DNA of 19,216 nt from CAZVAR01 sp964625225 (GTDB taxonomy: Bacteria; Pseudomonadota; Alphaproteobacteria; JAJUGE01), in assembly GCA_964625225.1 (NCBI GenBank), contig CAZVAR010000071.1:1-19216 (forward strand). The letters run 5' to 3'. This document shows positions 1 to 7,458 of the stretch, in pieces. The translations under genes and the position numbers were made by a program. Position 1 is the stretch's first letter, and the number at the start of each line of letters is the position of its first letter. A model generated the notes under the pieces. It saw only the letters and a program-made list of their open reading frames with translations, was not told the DNA's origin and made no database searches.

Positions 1-476
1 TGGTCGCGGCGCTCGCGCCCGATGTTCCTCTGCCGCCGCCGCAACGGCCCCGATCCGCCGTCGGGACCGCCGAGCCGCGTGCGGCCGAGGCGCATGGGGG
101 CGGACCGTCGGCATTCGTGGTGCGCGCGGCCGAGACGGAACTGGCGGCCCTGCCGCCGGAGGATTCGGTCGATCTGTCGATCCCGTTCGACACCGGGCGG
201 ACCGATCTTTCGGAATCCCAGATTCGGCAGATGGCACCGCTGCTGCAGCAGCTTCGCGACGACCCGGCGCTCCGGGTCCAGATCATCGCCTTCGCCGACG
301 TGTCCGGCGAGAGCGGCAGCGCGGCGCGGCGCCTGTCATTGTCACGTGCGCTCGCGATGCGCTCGTACCTGATCGAGCAGGGCATCCGCAGCACGCGAAT
401 CGACGTGCGCGCGCTCGGCAACAGAACCGAACGGCATCCGACTGACCGCGTGGATCTTGTCGTTGCCACCCCGTGA
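1..476 (+). CDS. OmpA-like domain protein, C-terminal part (truncated by window edge)
   Basis: The reading frame is open from the left edge (codons in phase with position 3) and stops with TGA at 474-476. The visible part begins with an Ala/Pro-rich linker and continues into a fold resembling an OmpA-like peptidoglycan-binding domain. This shows an Asp in a FADVSG stretch where OmpA proteins have the HTD Asp, and an Arg in SLSRAL where they have SxxRA. These two residues normally hold diaminopimelate. The final NRR-type motif is weak (TDRVDLVV). The N-terminus, with any signal peptide or lipid anchor, is outside the window. The next gene starts within or 34 bases after this one on the same strand, so the three genes probably form one operon. 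Coding status is well supported; exact family is not. Confidence 0.8.
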   Translation, partial: VAALAPDVPLPPPQRPRSAVGTAEPRAAEAHGGGPSAFVVRAAETELAALPPEDSVDLSIPFDTGRTDLSESQIRQMAPLLQQLRDDPALRVQIIAFADVSGESGSAARRLSLSRALAMRSYLIEQGIRSTRIDVRALGNRTERHPTDRVDLVVATP

Positions 477-510
477 CGAAGCGTCCGGTCCGATCCGGCG
501 CGTGCAGGAA

Positions 511-1653
511 ATGACGCGCCCGACCCGCTACCTCCTGCGCATGGGGCTGTTCGTGGTCGCGGTGCTGGCGGTCGTGGCCGCCCTGTACACGCCGATCGAG
601 CGAGCCTTTCTGACCAACCCGCCGCTGAACGGGTTGATCCTCGGCGTGCTGCTGATCGGGATCGTCTATTGCTTCCGCCAGGTGGTGATGCTCGGCCGCG
701 AGCTGACCTGGATGGAAGCGTTCCGCCGTCGCCGGCCGGGGATCTCGCTTCAGGCGCGGCCGCGGCTGCTCGCGACCATCGCCACCGCGTTCGGCGAGCG
801 CGAGGGGCCGGTGCGGCTCACCGCCATCTCGACCCGGGCGCTGCTGGACGGGGTCAGTGCGCGGCTGGACGAGTCGCGGCAGATCTCGCGCTATTTCACC
901 GGACTCCTGATCCTGCTCGGCCTGCTTGGCACATTCTGGGGTCTGCTGGAGACCATCAGTGCGGTCAGCGACGCGATCAGCGGGCTGCGCCCCGGCGCCA
1001 CCGGCCTGCCCCAGTCGAATGTCTTCGAGGAGCTCAAGGCCGGGCTCCGGGCGCCGCTCTCGGGCATGGGGACGGCCTTCGGCTCGTCGCTGTTCGGGCT
1101 CGCCGGAGCGCTGATCCTCGGCTTCCTCGACCTGCAGGCAGGGCAGGCGCAGGACCGGTTCTTCAACGAGCTCGAAGAGTGGATGTCCACGATCACCCGC
1201 CACACGGCCAGCGGCATCGTTTCGGATGGCGACCAGTCGATCCCGGCCTACATCCAGGCCCTGCTGGAACAGACGGCGGAGAGTTTGGAGGATTTGCAGC
1301 GCATCGTCGGCCGCGCGGAGGAGGGGCGCGTCTCGGCCAACCGCAACCTGCAGGCGCTTGCGGAGCGGCTGACCGCGCTCACCGACCAGATGCGGGCGGA
1401 GCAGAGCCTGTTGATGCGTCTTGCCGAGCAGCAGCTCGATCTGGAGCCCCTGATCCGGCGCCTGGCCGAGACGGCTGGCCAGTCCGGAATCGACCAGGCG
1501 ACGCGCGACCATATCCGCAATCTCGACATCTATATGGCGCGCCTGCTCGAGGAGCTGAACGTCGGCCGCGGCGAGTTGCTCCAGGACATGCGCAACGAGA
1601 TCAAGCTGCTGGCCCGAACCATCACTGCGGCCCGTGAGGAAGAGCGCAAGTAA
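511..1653 (+). CDS. MotA/TolQ/ExbB-type proton-channel family protein
   Basis: This 380-residue inner-membrane protein has four hydrophobic segments at about residues 9-27, 38-60, 129-150 and 185-208. The third carries the LLGLLGTFWGL pattern and the fourth the GMGTAFGSSLFGLAG pattern typical of TM3/TM4 in the MotA/TolQ/ExbB superfamily, whose members form a pentameric ring around a dimer of a MotB/TolR/ExbD partner. Residues about 250-380 are a long cytoplasmic helical, probably coiled-coil, tail. The partner gene follows after 9 bases. I chose ATG 511 because the protein then begins MTRPTRYLLRMG just before the first helix. An in-frame TTG at 457 would add 18 uncharged-poor residues overlapping the upstream gene, and neither start has a clean ribosome site. 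ZorA shares this general plan, but no Zorya effector genes are present. The driven process is unknown. Confidence 0.88.
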   Translation: MTRPTRYLLRMGLFVVAVLAVVAALYTPIERAFLTNPPLNGLILGVLLIGIVYCFRQVVMLGRELTWMEAFRRRRPGISLQARPRLLATIATAFGEREGPVRLTAISTRALLDGVSARLDESRQISRYFTGLLILLGLLGTFWGLLETISAVSDAISGLRPGATGLPQSNVFEELKAGLRAPLSGMGTAFGSSLFGLAGALILGFLDLQAGQAQDRFFNELEEWMSTITRHTASGIVSDGDQSIPAYIQALLEQTAESLEDLQRIVGRAEEGRVSANRNLQALAERLTALTDQMRAEQSLLMRLAEQQLDLEPLIRRLAETAGQSGIDQATRDHIRNLDIYMARLLEELNVGRGELLQDMRNEIKLLARTITAAREEERK

Positions 1654-1662
1654 GCGCATGCC

Positions 1663-3795
1663 ATGATCGCCACCCGACGCCGCGGCAGGAACAACACCAT
1701 CGACGTCTGGCCCGGGTTCGTGGACGCCTTGGCCAGCCTGCTGATGGTGATCATCTTCATGCTGTCCGTCTTCGTCCTGGCGCAGTTCTTCCTGACCGAG
1801 GCGCTGTCGGGGCGCGACCAGCAGCTCGCGCGCCTCAACCGCCAGCTCGCCGAACTGAGCGAGATGCTGGCGCTGGAGCGGCAGTCCAACGCCGAGCTGC
1901 GCGATACCGTGGGCCAGCTCTCGCTCGAGCTGCAGACGACGACCACCGCGCGGGACGACCTCTCCGAGCAGCTCGCCAACATGACGGCGCAGGCCGAGAC
2001 CGCGACGACTACGGTGGATTCGCTGCGCGGCGAGCTGGCCGAGGCGATGAAGCGGATCGAGGCCGACCGCGAGACGATCGAGGTCCAGCTCGCCGACCTC
2101 GCCCGGCTGCGGCAGCAGGTCGCCGCTCTTGAGCGCGCCCGCGACGAGCTGGAGGCGCAGCTGCTCGGCACCCGCGACGTGGCGCAGCGGACCGCCACCG
2201 CCCTCGACGAAGAGCAGCAGGCGCGCCAGGCGGCGCAGAGCGCGGCCGAACGGCTCCAGGCCGAGCTGGCCAAGGCCACTGCGACGATCGAGAGCCAGGC
2301 GCAGACCCTGGAGGCGAACCGGAAGGCGTTCGAGGCGCAGCAGGCCGAGCTCGCGCAGGCGCAGCAGATAATTCAGGCCGACAAGGCGACCATCGAGGCC
2401 AATCTGGCCGAGCTGGCCCGGCTGCAGCGCTCGATCGAGGCGCTGACGGCGGCGCGGCGCGCCCTTGAGGACGAGCTGGTGAGCGTAAGGCGCCGACTGG
2501 AGGGGGAACTGGCCGCCGAGCGCGCCGCCAGGGAGCAGATCACCCGGCAGCTCGCGGCGCAGCAGGCGGCCACGGCCGAGGCGCAGCAGGCGGCCGACGC
2601 GGCACGCACGGAGGTCGAGCGCCTGCAGGCCGCGCTGGCCGAGCAGCAGACGGCCGCGGCCGCGAGCCAGACGGAGGTGCAGCGGCTCCAGGCCGACCTC
2701 GCCCGTCAGCGGACTGCGGCCGAGGAAGCGCACCGGCAGGCGGCCGAGTTCCAGGCGGCGCTGGCGGACCAGCGCGACGCCACCGGTGCGGCCCGCAGCG
2801 AGGCCGAGCGCGCCCAGGCCGCGCTCGCCGAGGAGCGCGCCGCGGCCGAGGCGCAGCGGGTCGAGACCGAGCGGCTACGCGCCGCGCTCGCCGCGGCCGA
2901 GGCGGCCGGCCGCGAGGCGCAGGACGAGATCCGGCGCCTCCAGGGAATGCTCGACGCGGCGACGAAGGCGACCGCGGACCAGTCGGAGCGGGTCGCGGCG
3001 GCGCAGGCGCGCATCGACGAGCAGCTCGCCGAGATCGCCCGGCTGAACGAGCTTGCCGAGGCGCTCCGGCAGGCCCGCGAACGGCTCGAGGCCGAGCTCG
3101 AGCAGGAGCGGGAGAAGCTGCGGCAGGCCGGCCAGCGCCTGGCCAGCGAGCAGGAAGCGACCCGTGCCTCGCGGGCCCAGGTGGAGCGGCTGACGCAGGA
3201 GGTGGCGACCCTGCGGCAGGAGCTCACCCGCCTCAACGCGGCGCTCGGCGCGGCGGAGGCCGCGGCTGCGGAGAAGGAGGCGCAGATCGTCGATCTCGGC
3301 AACCGGCTGAACCGCGCGCTGGCCAGCAAGGTGGAGGAGCTCGCGCGCTATCGCTCCGAGTTCTTCGGGCGGCTCCGCGAGGTGCTCGGCGACCGCCAGG
3401 ACATCCGCACCGTCGGTGACCGCTTCGTGTTCCAGTCGGAGGTCTTGTTCCCGTCGGGCTCGGCGACGCTCAACGGCGATGGCCGGGCGCAGATCTCGGC
3501 GCTCGCGGCGACGCTGAAGGAGCTGATGCGCGAGATTCCGCAGGGCATCGACTGGGTCCTGCGGGTCGACGGCCATACCGACCGGGTGCCGGTCTCCGGC
3601 CTGTACTACGAGTCGAATTGGGAGCTTTCCACCGCGCGGGCGCTCGCCGTGGTGAAGCAGCTGGTCGATCTCGGCATCCCGCCCAACCGGCTGGTGGCGG
3701 CCGGCTTCGGCGAACACCAGCCGCTCGATCCGGGCAACGACGAGATCGCCTATCGCCGCAACCGGCGCATCGAGTTCAAGCTGACCGAGCGCTGA
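1663..3795 (+). CDS. MotB-like protein: one TM helix, very long coiled coil, OmpA peptidoglycan-binding domain
   Basis: This 710-residue protein is the likely partner of the channel subunit 9 bases upstream. A short basic N-terminus leads to one membrane helix (about residues 20-44). Asp21, just at its start in WPGFVDALASLL, sits where MotB/TolR/ExbD/ZorB keep the proton-carrying Asp. Residues about 45-560 are nearly continuous Ala/Glu/Gln/Arg/Leu coiled coil with internal repeats: six 21-residue units at 305-430, and three copies of a roughly 31-37 residue segment. Residues about 590-708 form an OmpA/MotB domain with FPSGSATL, DGHTDRVP, ELSTARALAV, GFGEHQP and RRNRRIEF, so the peptidoglycan-binding Asp and Arg are present. 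Annotation pipelines usually call such proteins peptidoglycan-binding protein. The stop lies 12 bases from the end of the convergent ABC exporter gene, with no terminator visible between them. Confidence 0.9.
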   Translation: MIATRRRGRNNTIDVWPGFVDALASLLMVIIFMLSVFVLAQFFLTEALSGRDQQLARLNRQLAELSEMLALERQSNAELRDTVGQLSLELQTTTTARDDLSEQLANMTAQAETATTTVDSLRGELAEAMKRIEADRETIEVQLADLARLRQQVAALERARDELEAQLLGTRDVAQRTATALDEEQQARQAAQSAAERLQAELAKATATIESQAQTLEANRKAFEAQQAELAQAQQIIQADKATIEANLAELARLQRSIEALTAARRALEDELVSVRRRLEGELAAERAAREQITRQLAAQQAATAEAQQAADAARTEVERLQAALAEQQTAAAASQTEVQRLQADLARQRTAAEEAHRQAAEFQAALADQRDATGAARSEAERAQAALAEERAAAEAQRVETERLRAALAAAEAAGREAQDEIRRLQGMLDAATKATADQSERVAAAQARIDEQLAEIARLNELAEALRQARERLEAELEQEREKLRQAGQRLASEQEATRASRAQVERLTQEVATLRQELTRLNAALGAAEAAAAEKEAQIVDLGNRLNRALASKVEELARYRSEFFGRLREVLGDRQDIRTVGDRFVFQSEVLFPSGSATLNGDGRAQISALAATLKELMREIPQGIDWVLRVDGHTDRVPVSGLYYESNWELSTARALAVVKQLVDLGIPPNRLVAAGFGEHQPLDPGNDEIAYRRNRRIEFKLTER
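2575..2952 (+). repeat. Six tandem 63-bp (21-residue) coiled-coil repeats
   Basis: Within the MotB-like gene, codons 305-430 divide exactly into six 21-residue units, most beginning with Ala and ending in a pattern like (R/E)xQAxL: for example units ending VERLQAAL, VQRLQADL, AEFQAAL, AERAQAAL, TERLRAAL and IRRLQGML. Twenty-one residues are three heptads, so the register of the coiled coil is kept. Outside this block, related longer segments start at 2053, 2368 and 3010 (xIEADRETIE / IIQADKATIE / RIDEQLAEIA followed by similar sequence). Confidence 0.75.
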
Positions 3796-3807
3796 GCCGG
3801 CCCGCGC

Positions 3808-5676
3808 TCAGGACCGACCGCCGTGTCCGACCCGCCGCTCCTCGGCGGCGGGAGTCTGTAGCTCGGCGGCGCCGAACTGGAGTTCCGCCAGCCGCGCATA
3901 GAGCCCGCCCTGCGCCAGCAGCTCGGAGTGGGTGCCGACGCCGACCACCCGGCCATGGTCCATCACGACGATGCGGTCGGCCTTCAGCACGGTCGCCAGC
4001 CGGTGTGCGATGACGATGGTGGTCCGCCCCGCGGACAGGCGGTCGAGCGCCTCCTGTACCATCCGCTCGCTCTCGGCATCGAGCGCGCTGGTCGCCTCGT
4101 CGAGCAACAGGACCGCGGGGTCGCGCAGGATCGCCCGGGCGATCGCGATCCGCTGGCGCTGTCCGCCCGACAGGCGGACGCCGCGCTCGCCCAGGAAGGT
4201 GCGGAACCCGTCGGGCAGCCGCTCGATGAAGCCGGTCGCGCCGGCTGCATCGGCGGCGGCGCGAATCTCGGCCTCGGTCGCGTCCGGGCGGCCGTAGCGG
4301 ATATTCTCCCAGGCGTCGGCCGAGAACAGCACCGGGTCCTGCGGCACCAGACCCAGCCGCGCCCGCAGCGCCGCCGGATCGGTCTCGCGCACGTCGACGC
4401 CGTCGAGCAGGATCCGTCCCGAATCCACGTCGTAGAACCGCAGCAGGAGCTGGAACACGGTCGTCTTGCCGGCCCCCGACGGCCCGACCAGGGCCACCGT
4501 CTCGCCCGGCTCGACCCGCAGCGAGAAGCGGTCCAGCGCCGACCGCTGGGGCATGGCCGGGTAGCGGAACGTCACCTCCTCGAAGGCGACGGCGCCGCGC
4601 GGGGGCTCCGGCAGCGGTACCGGCCGCGCCGGCGGCCGCACCTCCGGCTCCCGGTGCAGCAGCTCCAATAACCGTTCGGCGGCGCCGGAGGCCCGCTGCA
4701 GGTCGCCGATCACCTCGCTGACGGCTCCGACGGCGCCGGCGACGACCACGGCGTAGAAGACGAAAGCCGCCAGCTCCCCGCCGCTGATCCGGCCGGCGAT
4801 CACGTCATGCCCGCCGATCCAGAGGATCACGCCGACCGAGCCGAACACCAGCAGGATGACGATCGCCGTCAGCAGGGCACGCACGCGGATGCGCTGCACC
4901 GCCGTCATGAAGGCCGTCTCGACCCGCGCAGCGAACCGTCTCGAGTCGTTCTCCTCTTGCCCGAACGCCTGGACGGTGCGGATCGCGTTCAGGGATTCGT
5001 CCACCTGATGGCCGATGTCGGCGATCCGGTCCTGGCTCGCCCGCGACAGGCGGCGCACCCGCCGGCCGAGCACCAGGATCGGCACCACCACCAGCGGGAC
5101 CACCAGGAACACCAGCCCGGTCAGCTTCGGGCTGGTGACCAGCAGCATCACCGTGCCGCCGGCCAGCAGCAGGAGGTTGCGCAGCGCGACCGAGACCGAG
5201 CTGCCCACCACCGTCTGGATCAAGGTCGTGTCGGTGGTCAGCCGCGACAGGATCTCGCCGGTCTTGTTGACCTCGAAGAAGGCCGGGCTGAGGCGCAGGA
5301 TGCGGGCATACACGGCGCACCGCAGATCGGCGATGACGCGCTCGCCGATCCAGGACACCAGATAGAAGCGGGAATAGGTGGCGAGCGCCAGCACCGCGAT
5401 CACGCCGAGCAGCAGCAGCAGCGCGGAATCGAGAATCTCCGGATTGTTTTCGCTGAAACCGGAATCGACGAGATGGCGCAGCCCGGCGCCGATCGCCAGC
5501 ACGGTCGCCGCCGCGACCGTAAGCGCGACCAGCGCCCCGGCCGCTGCCCAGCGATACGGCCGCAGAAAACCGAGCAGGGCGAGCAGCGGCCGCAGCTCCG
5601 CCTTTCCCAGCCGTGGCCGCGTCTCCTCGATCGAGCCTTCCGCCCGCCTCACCGGCGCGTACTCCCGGTGCTGCAT
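3808..5676 (-). CDS. ABC exporter half-transporter (ABCB/MsbA-type, fused permease and ATPase)
   Basis: This 622-residue protein has an N-terminal transmembrane domain (about residues 40-330, six predicted helices) fused to an ATP-binding domain (about 360-605). Walker A is GPSGAGKTT at 398-406, the Q-loop Gln is 446, the signature LSGGQ is 502-506, Walker B LLLDE is 523-527 and the H-loop His is 558, so the ATPase looks complete. It should work as a homodimer in the inner membrane. The family includes lipid A/lipid and multidrug exporters, and the sequence does not reveal the substrate. ATG 5676 lacks a clear ribosome site. GTG at 5652 (residue 9) has GGGAG nine bases upstream and may be the true start. 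The gene follows the enoyl-CoA hydratase on the same strand after 135 bases and converges on the stator-like pair. Confidence 0.93.
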   Translation of the reverse strand: MQHREYAPVRRAEGSIEETRPRLGKAELRPLLALLGFLRPYRWAAAGALVALTVAAATVLAIGAGLRHLVDSGFSENNPEILDSALLLLLGVIAVLALATYSRFYLVSWIGERVIADLRCAVYARILRLSPAFFEVNKTGEILSRLTTDTTLIQTVVGSSVSVALRNLLLLAGGTVMLLVTSPKLTGLVFLVVPLVVVPILVLGRRVRRLSRASQDRIADIGHQVDESLNAIRTVQAFGQEENDSRRFAARVETAFMTAVQRIRVRALLTAIVILLVFGSVGVILWIGGHDVIAGRISGGELAAFVFYAVVVAGAVGAVSEVIGDLQRASGAAERLLELLHREPEVRPPARPVPLPEPPRGAVAFEEVTFRYPAMPQRSALDRFSLRVEPGETVALVGPSGAGKTTVFQLLLRFYDVDSGRILLDGVDVRETDPAALRARLGLVPQDPVLFSADAWENIRYGRPDATEAEIRAAADAAGATGFIERLPDGFRTFLGERGVRLSGGQRQRIAIARAILRDPAVLLLDEATSALDAESERMVQEALDRLSAGRTTIVIAHRLATVLKADRIVVMDHGRVVGVGTHSELLAQGGLYARLAELQFGAAELQTPAAEERRVGHGGRS

Positions 5677-5734
5677 GGGGCGGGCAGGGGCATGACGTCT
5701 GATCGGATCGGCATCGTCGAGTTTCGGCGGCGTG

Positions 5735-5756
5735 ACGGGCGGCGGGCGCCGCCCGT
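5735..5756. repeat. GC-rich stem-loop between the hydratase and ABC exporter genes
   Basis: ACGGGCGGC (5735-5743) and GCCGCCCGT (5748-5756) are perfect inverted copies around a 4-base loop. A second smaller stem, CCGGCG/CGCCGG at 5797-5811, lies directly after the hydratase stop codon. Read on the - strand, it is followed some bases later by a short run of four T. Either could slow or end transcription of the hydratase mRNA, but neither has a proper U-tract, so terminator function is a guess. Confidence 0.4.
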
Positions 5757-5811
5757 AGCGATGAAATAATGCCTCCGGTCCGAAAAGTCCCGTATCCCGG
5801 CGCGGCGCCGG

Positions 5812-6609
5812 TCAGTAGCCGCGGAATTCGGGCTTGCGCTTCTCCAGAAACGCCCGCACGCCCTCGGCGTGGTCCTCGGTGCACATGCTGTCGGCGATCA
5901 GCTCGCCCTCCATCTGGAGTTGCGCCTCGATCAGGCGGCCGTGCGCCGCATTGAACAGCGCCTTGGCGTTGGCATAGGCCTTGGTCGGGCCCGACGCGAG
6001 GCGGCGCGCCAGCCGGTCGGTCTCAGCCGCCAACTCGGCGCGCGGTACGACCCAGTTGATCAGCCCCAGATCCTTGGCACGGTGCGCGTCGAACCGCTCG
6101 CCGAGCAGGGCCAGCTCCATCTGCTGCTTCAGACCGACATTGCGGGCGACGAAATAGGAGCTGCCGCCGTCCGGGCTCGCCCCGATATGGCAGTAGGCCA
6201 GGGTGAAGAAGGCGTCGTCGGCGGCGATTGCCAGATCACAGGCGCCGACCAGGCCGATGCCGAAGCCCGCCACCGCGCCCTGGATGCTGGCGATCACCGG
6301 CTTGCCCATGCGCCGGATCGCCAGAATCGGCATGTGGATCGCGGTGACGCCCTCGATCACCACGCGGCGCCGCTCGGCCTTGTCCAGCTCGAGGCGCTTG
6401 CGCATGGTGCGGATGTCGCCGCCGGCCATGAAATGGTCGCCGGCGCCCTTGATCACGACGCAACGGATCGCGTCGTCGAACTCGATGCGGTGGATCGTCT
6501 CGATGAAGGCGGCCCGCATCGCCGGCGTCAGCGCATTGCGGACCTCCGGCTCGTTCAGGGTCACCGTAGCGATTCCGTCCTCGACTTGCGTGATCACCGG
6601 ATCGGCCAT
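5812..6609 (-). CDS. Enoyl-CoA hydratase/isomerase family protein (PaaG-like active site)
   Basis: This 265-residue protein has normal crotonase length. Oxyanion-hole segments are visible as MAGGDI (61-66) and GAVAGFGIGL (111-120). Glu165 in QMELALLG matches the second catalytic Glu of rat mitochondrial enoyl-CoA hydratase (E164). The first catalytic Glu (E144) is replaced: the PEI-type motif reads YCHIG here, and Asp147 in ASPDGGSS occupies the position used by PaaG-type isomerases and 4-chlorobenzoyl-CoA dehalogenase. It therefore probably isomerises or hydrates an acyl-CoA in fatty or aromatic acid breakdown, but is not a textbook crotonase; the substrate is unknown. ATG 6609 is preceded by AAGGAG with a 6-base spacer. 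Two small genes lie upstream on the same strand. Confidence 0.93.
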   Translation of the reverse strand: MADPVITQVEDGIATVTLNEPEVRNALTPAMRAAFIETIHRIEFDDAIRCVVIKGAGDHFMAGGDIRTMRKRLELDKAERRRVVIEGVTAIHMPILAIRRMGKPVIASIQGAVAGFGIGLVGACDLAIAADDAFFTLAYCHIGASPDGGSSYFVARNVGLKQQMELALLGERFDAHRAKDLGLINWVVPRAELAAETDRLARRLASGPTKAYANAKALFNAAHGRLIEAQLQMEGELIADSMCTEDHAEGVRAFLEKRKPEFRGY

Positions 6610-6668
6610 GTCCGACTCCTTGGTCTTCGAATGTCAGTGTTCGGTTTCGGTGTGGGGGCGCCGCCCGC

Positions 6669-6914
6669 TCATCGGGACTGAACCGCGGCCGGGTCGTCGT
6701 CCTCACCGGCGGGCGCGTCGACCTCGATCGTTTCGGCGAGCAGCCGCCGCGCCGCGCTGCCGACCCGGCACCAGCGCGCATGCGCGTCGGCGTCGCCTTC
6801 GCGCAGCACCTCCCTGGCGCGCGACAGCGCCCGCTCCGGTGCCCGGTCGCCATAGGAGCGCAGCATGGTGCGAGCCGCACGCACGATGTCCGCGTCGTCG
6901 CCGCCGGACGCCAT
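6669..6914 (-). CDS. Small conserved-looking helical protein, 81 residues
   Basis: I do not recognise a named family. The product is a short soluble protein, predicted mostly helical: an N-terminal helix containing AARTMLRSYGDRAPERALSR is followed by a second helix around AHARWCRVGSAARRLLAETI, then an acidic tail. The YGDxAPxxA...R...GDxxAxxxWxxV pattern resembles small proteins common in alphaproteobacteria. It starts 20 bases after the stop of the upstream small gene and ends 59 bases before the hydratase, so a short operon is plausible. No strong ribosome site precedes ATG 6914. Reading frame and composition support coding; function is unknown. Confidence 0.6.
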   Translation of the reverse strand: MASGGDDADIVRAARTMLRSYGDRAPERALSRAREVLREGDADAHARWCRVGSAARRLLAETIEVDAPAGEDDDPAAVQSR

Positions 6915-6934
6915 CCGGCGCCCGGCGTCGACGC

Positions 6935-7198
6935 TCAGTGCAAAGGGCGCAGAGGCTGCAGCCCCTGCGCCTGCGTAGGGCGTTCCGGATCCTCCTTCGC
7001 CGCGGGCGGTTCGCTCCGCGCGGCCTCCGCCGGTCCGGCCCCCTCCGGCTCGGCAATCTCGGCCAGCGCAGACTGCGCCAGGCCGACGATGCGGTCGAGT
7101 GCCGCGCGTTCGCCTTGACGGCGCCCGCAGGCAAGAATGCGTCGGAACAGGTCCTGCAGTTCCGCTTCCAGCGACTGCTCGGTGTCTGGTGGCGCCAA
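6935..7198 (-). CDS. Small hypothetical protein, 87 residues (TTG start)
   Basis: The product is a short protein with a helical first half (EAELQDLFRRILACGRRQGE, then a helix through LDRIVGLAQSALAEI) and a Pro/Ala/Glu-rich, probably disordered tail. I recognise no family. The frame stays open far upstream, to 7510, but the upstream part is Arg/His/Pro-rich and unlike protein. The start was set at TTG 7198 because GGGGGAG stands six bases before it. A TATAAT-like -10 on this strand lies about 230 bases upstream. It probably forms an operon with the 81-residue protein 20 bases downstream. Coding status is likely but not certain. Confidence 0.55.
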   Translation of the reverse strand: MAPPDTEQSLEAELQDLFRRILACGRRQGERAALDRIVGLAQSALAEIAEPEGAGPAEAARSEPPAAKEDPERPTQAQGLQPLRPLH

Positions 7199-7204
7199 GT
7201 CGGT

Positions 7205-7211
7205 CTCCCCC
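7205..7211 (-). promoter_or_regulatory. Ribosome binding site fixing the TTG start of the 87-residue protein
   Basis: On the - strand this reads GGGGGAG, six bases before TTG at 7198. It is the only good Shine-Dalgarno-like sequence along this open frame, and decides for the short product over the 191-residue open frame. Confidence 0.5.
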
Positions 7212-7429
7212 GGTCGATGCCCCACGCGGTGCGCACGGTGCCGGTCGAGCCGATCCCGCGCCGGCCCCCCGTGCTTCGGGACGGCGCTTCGCGCCTCCTC
7301 GGCATGAGAACCTGCGGCGGCGATGGATCGGGATCGCCGCACCCCCGGACGCCGCGCAGTGAGGCCTTCCCGAAGGGCGGGGCGGTCCGGGCCACGGTTG
7401 TGCGAACCCCGTCGGGCCGATGCCCGGCG

Positions 7430-7458
7430 ATTATAGGGCGCTCGCGCCGGCGGCTCTA
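7430..7458 (-). promoter_or_regulatory. Candidate promoter for the two small - strand genes
   Basis: On the - strand the -10 is TATAAT (7435 down to 7430), 17 bases from a poor -35 TAGAGC (7458 to 7453; 3 of 6 consensus). Transcription would begin near 7423, leaving a leader of about 225 bases before the TTG start. The -10 is striking in such GC-rich DNA, but the -35 is weak. Confidence 0.4.

Noticed and set aside
457..510. TTG 457 as the start of the MotA-like protein
   Set aside because: It overlaps the upstream gene, lacks a ribosome site and adds residues before the expected MTRPxRYL-type N-terminus. Kept only as an alternative.
283..2733. An 816-codon open frame on the - strand across the stator genes
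   Set aside because: It is antisense to two well-supported genes; its Arg/Leu/Gln/Gly-rich translation is what GC-rich coiled-coil coding DNA gives on the opposite strand.
511..3795. Zorya phage-defence system (ZorAB)
   Set aside because: The channel/anchor architecture is similar, but no ZorC/ZorD or ZorE-like gene is next to it, and the partner has a far longer coiled coil than expected for ZorB.
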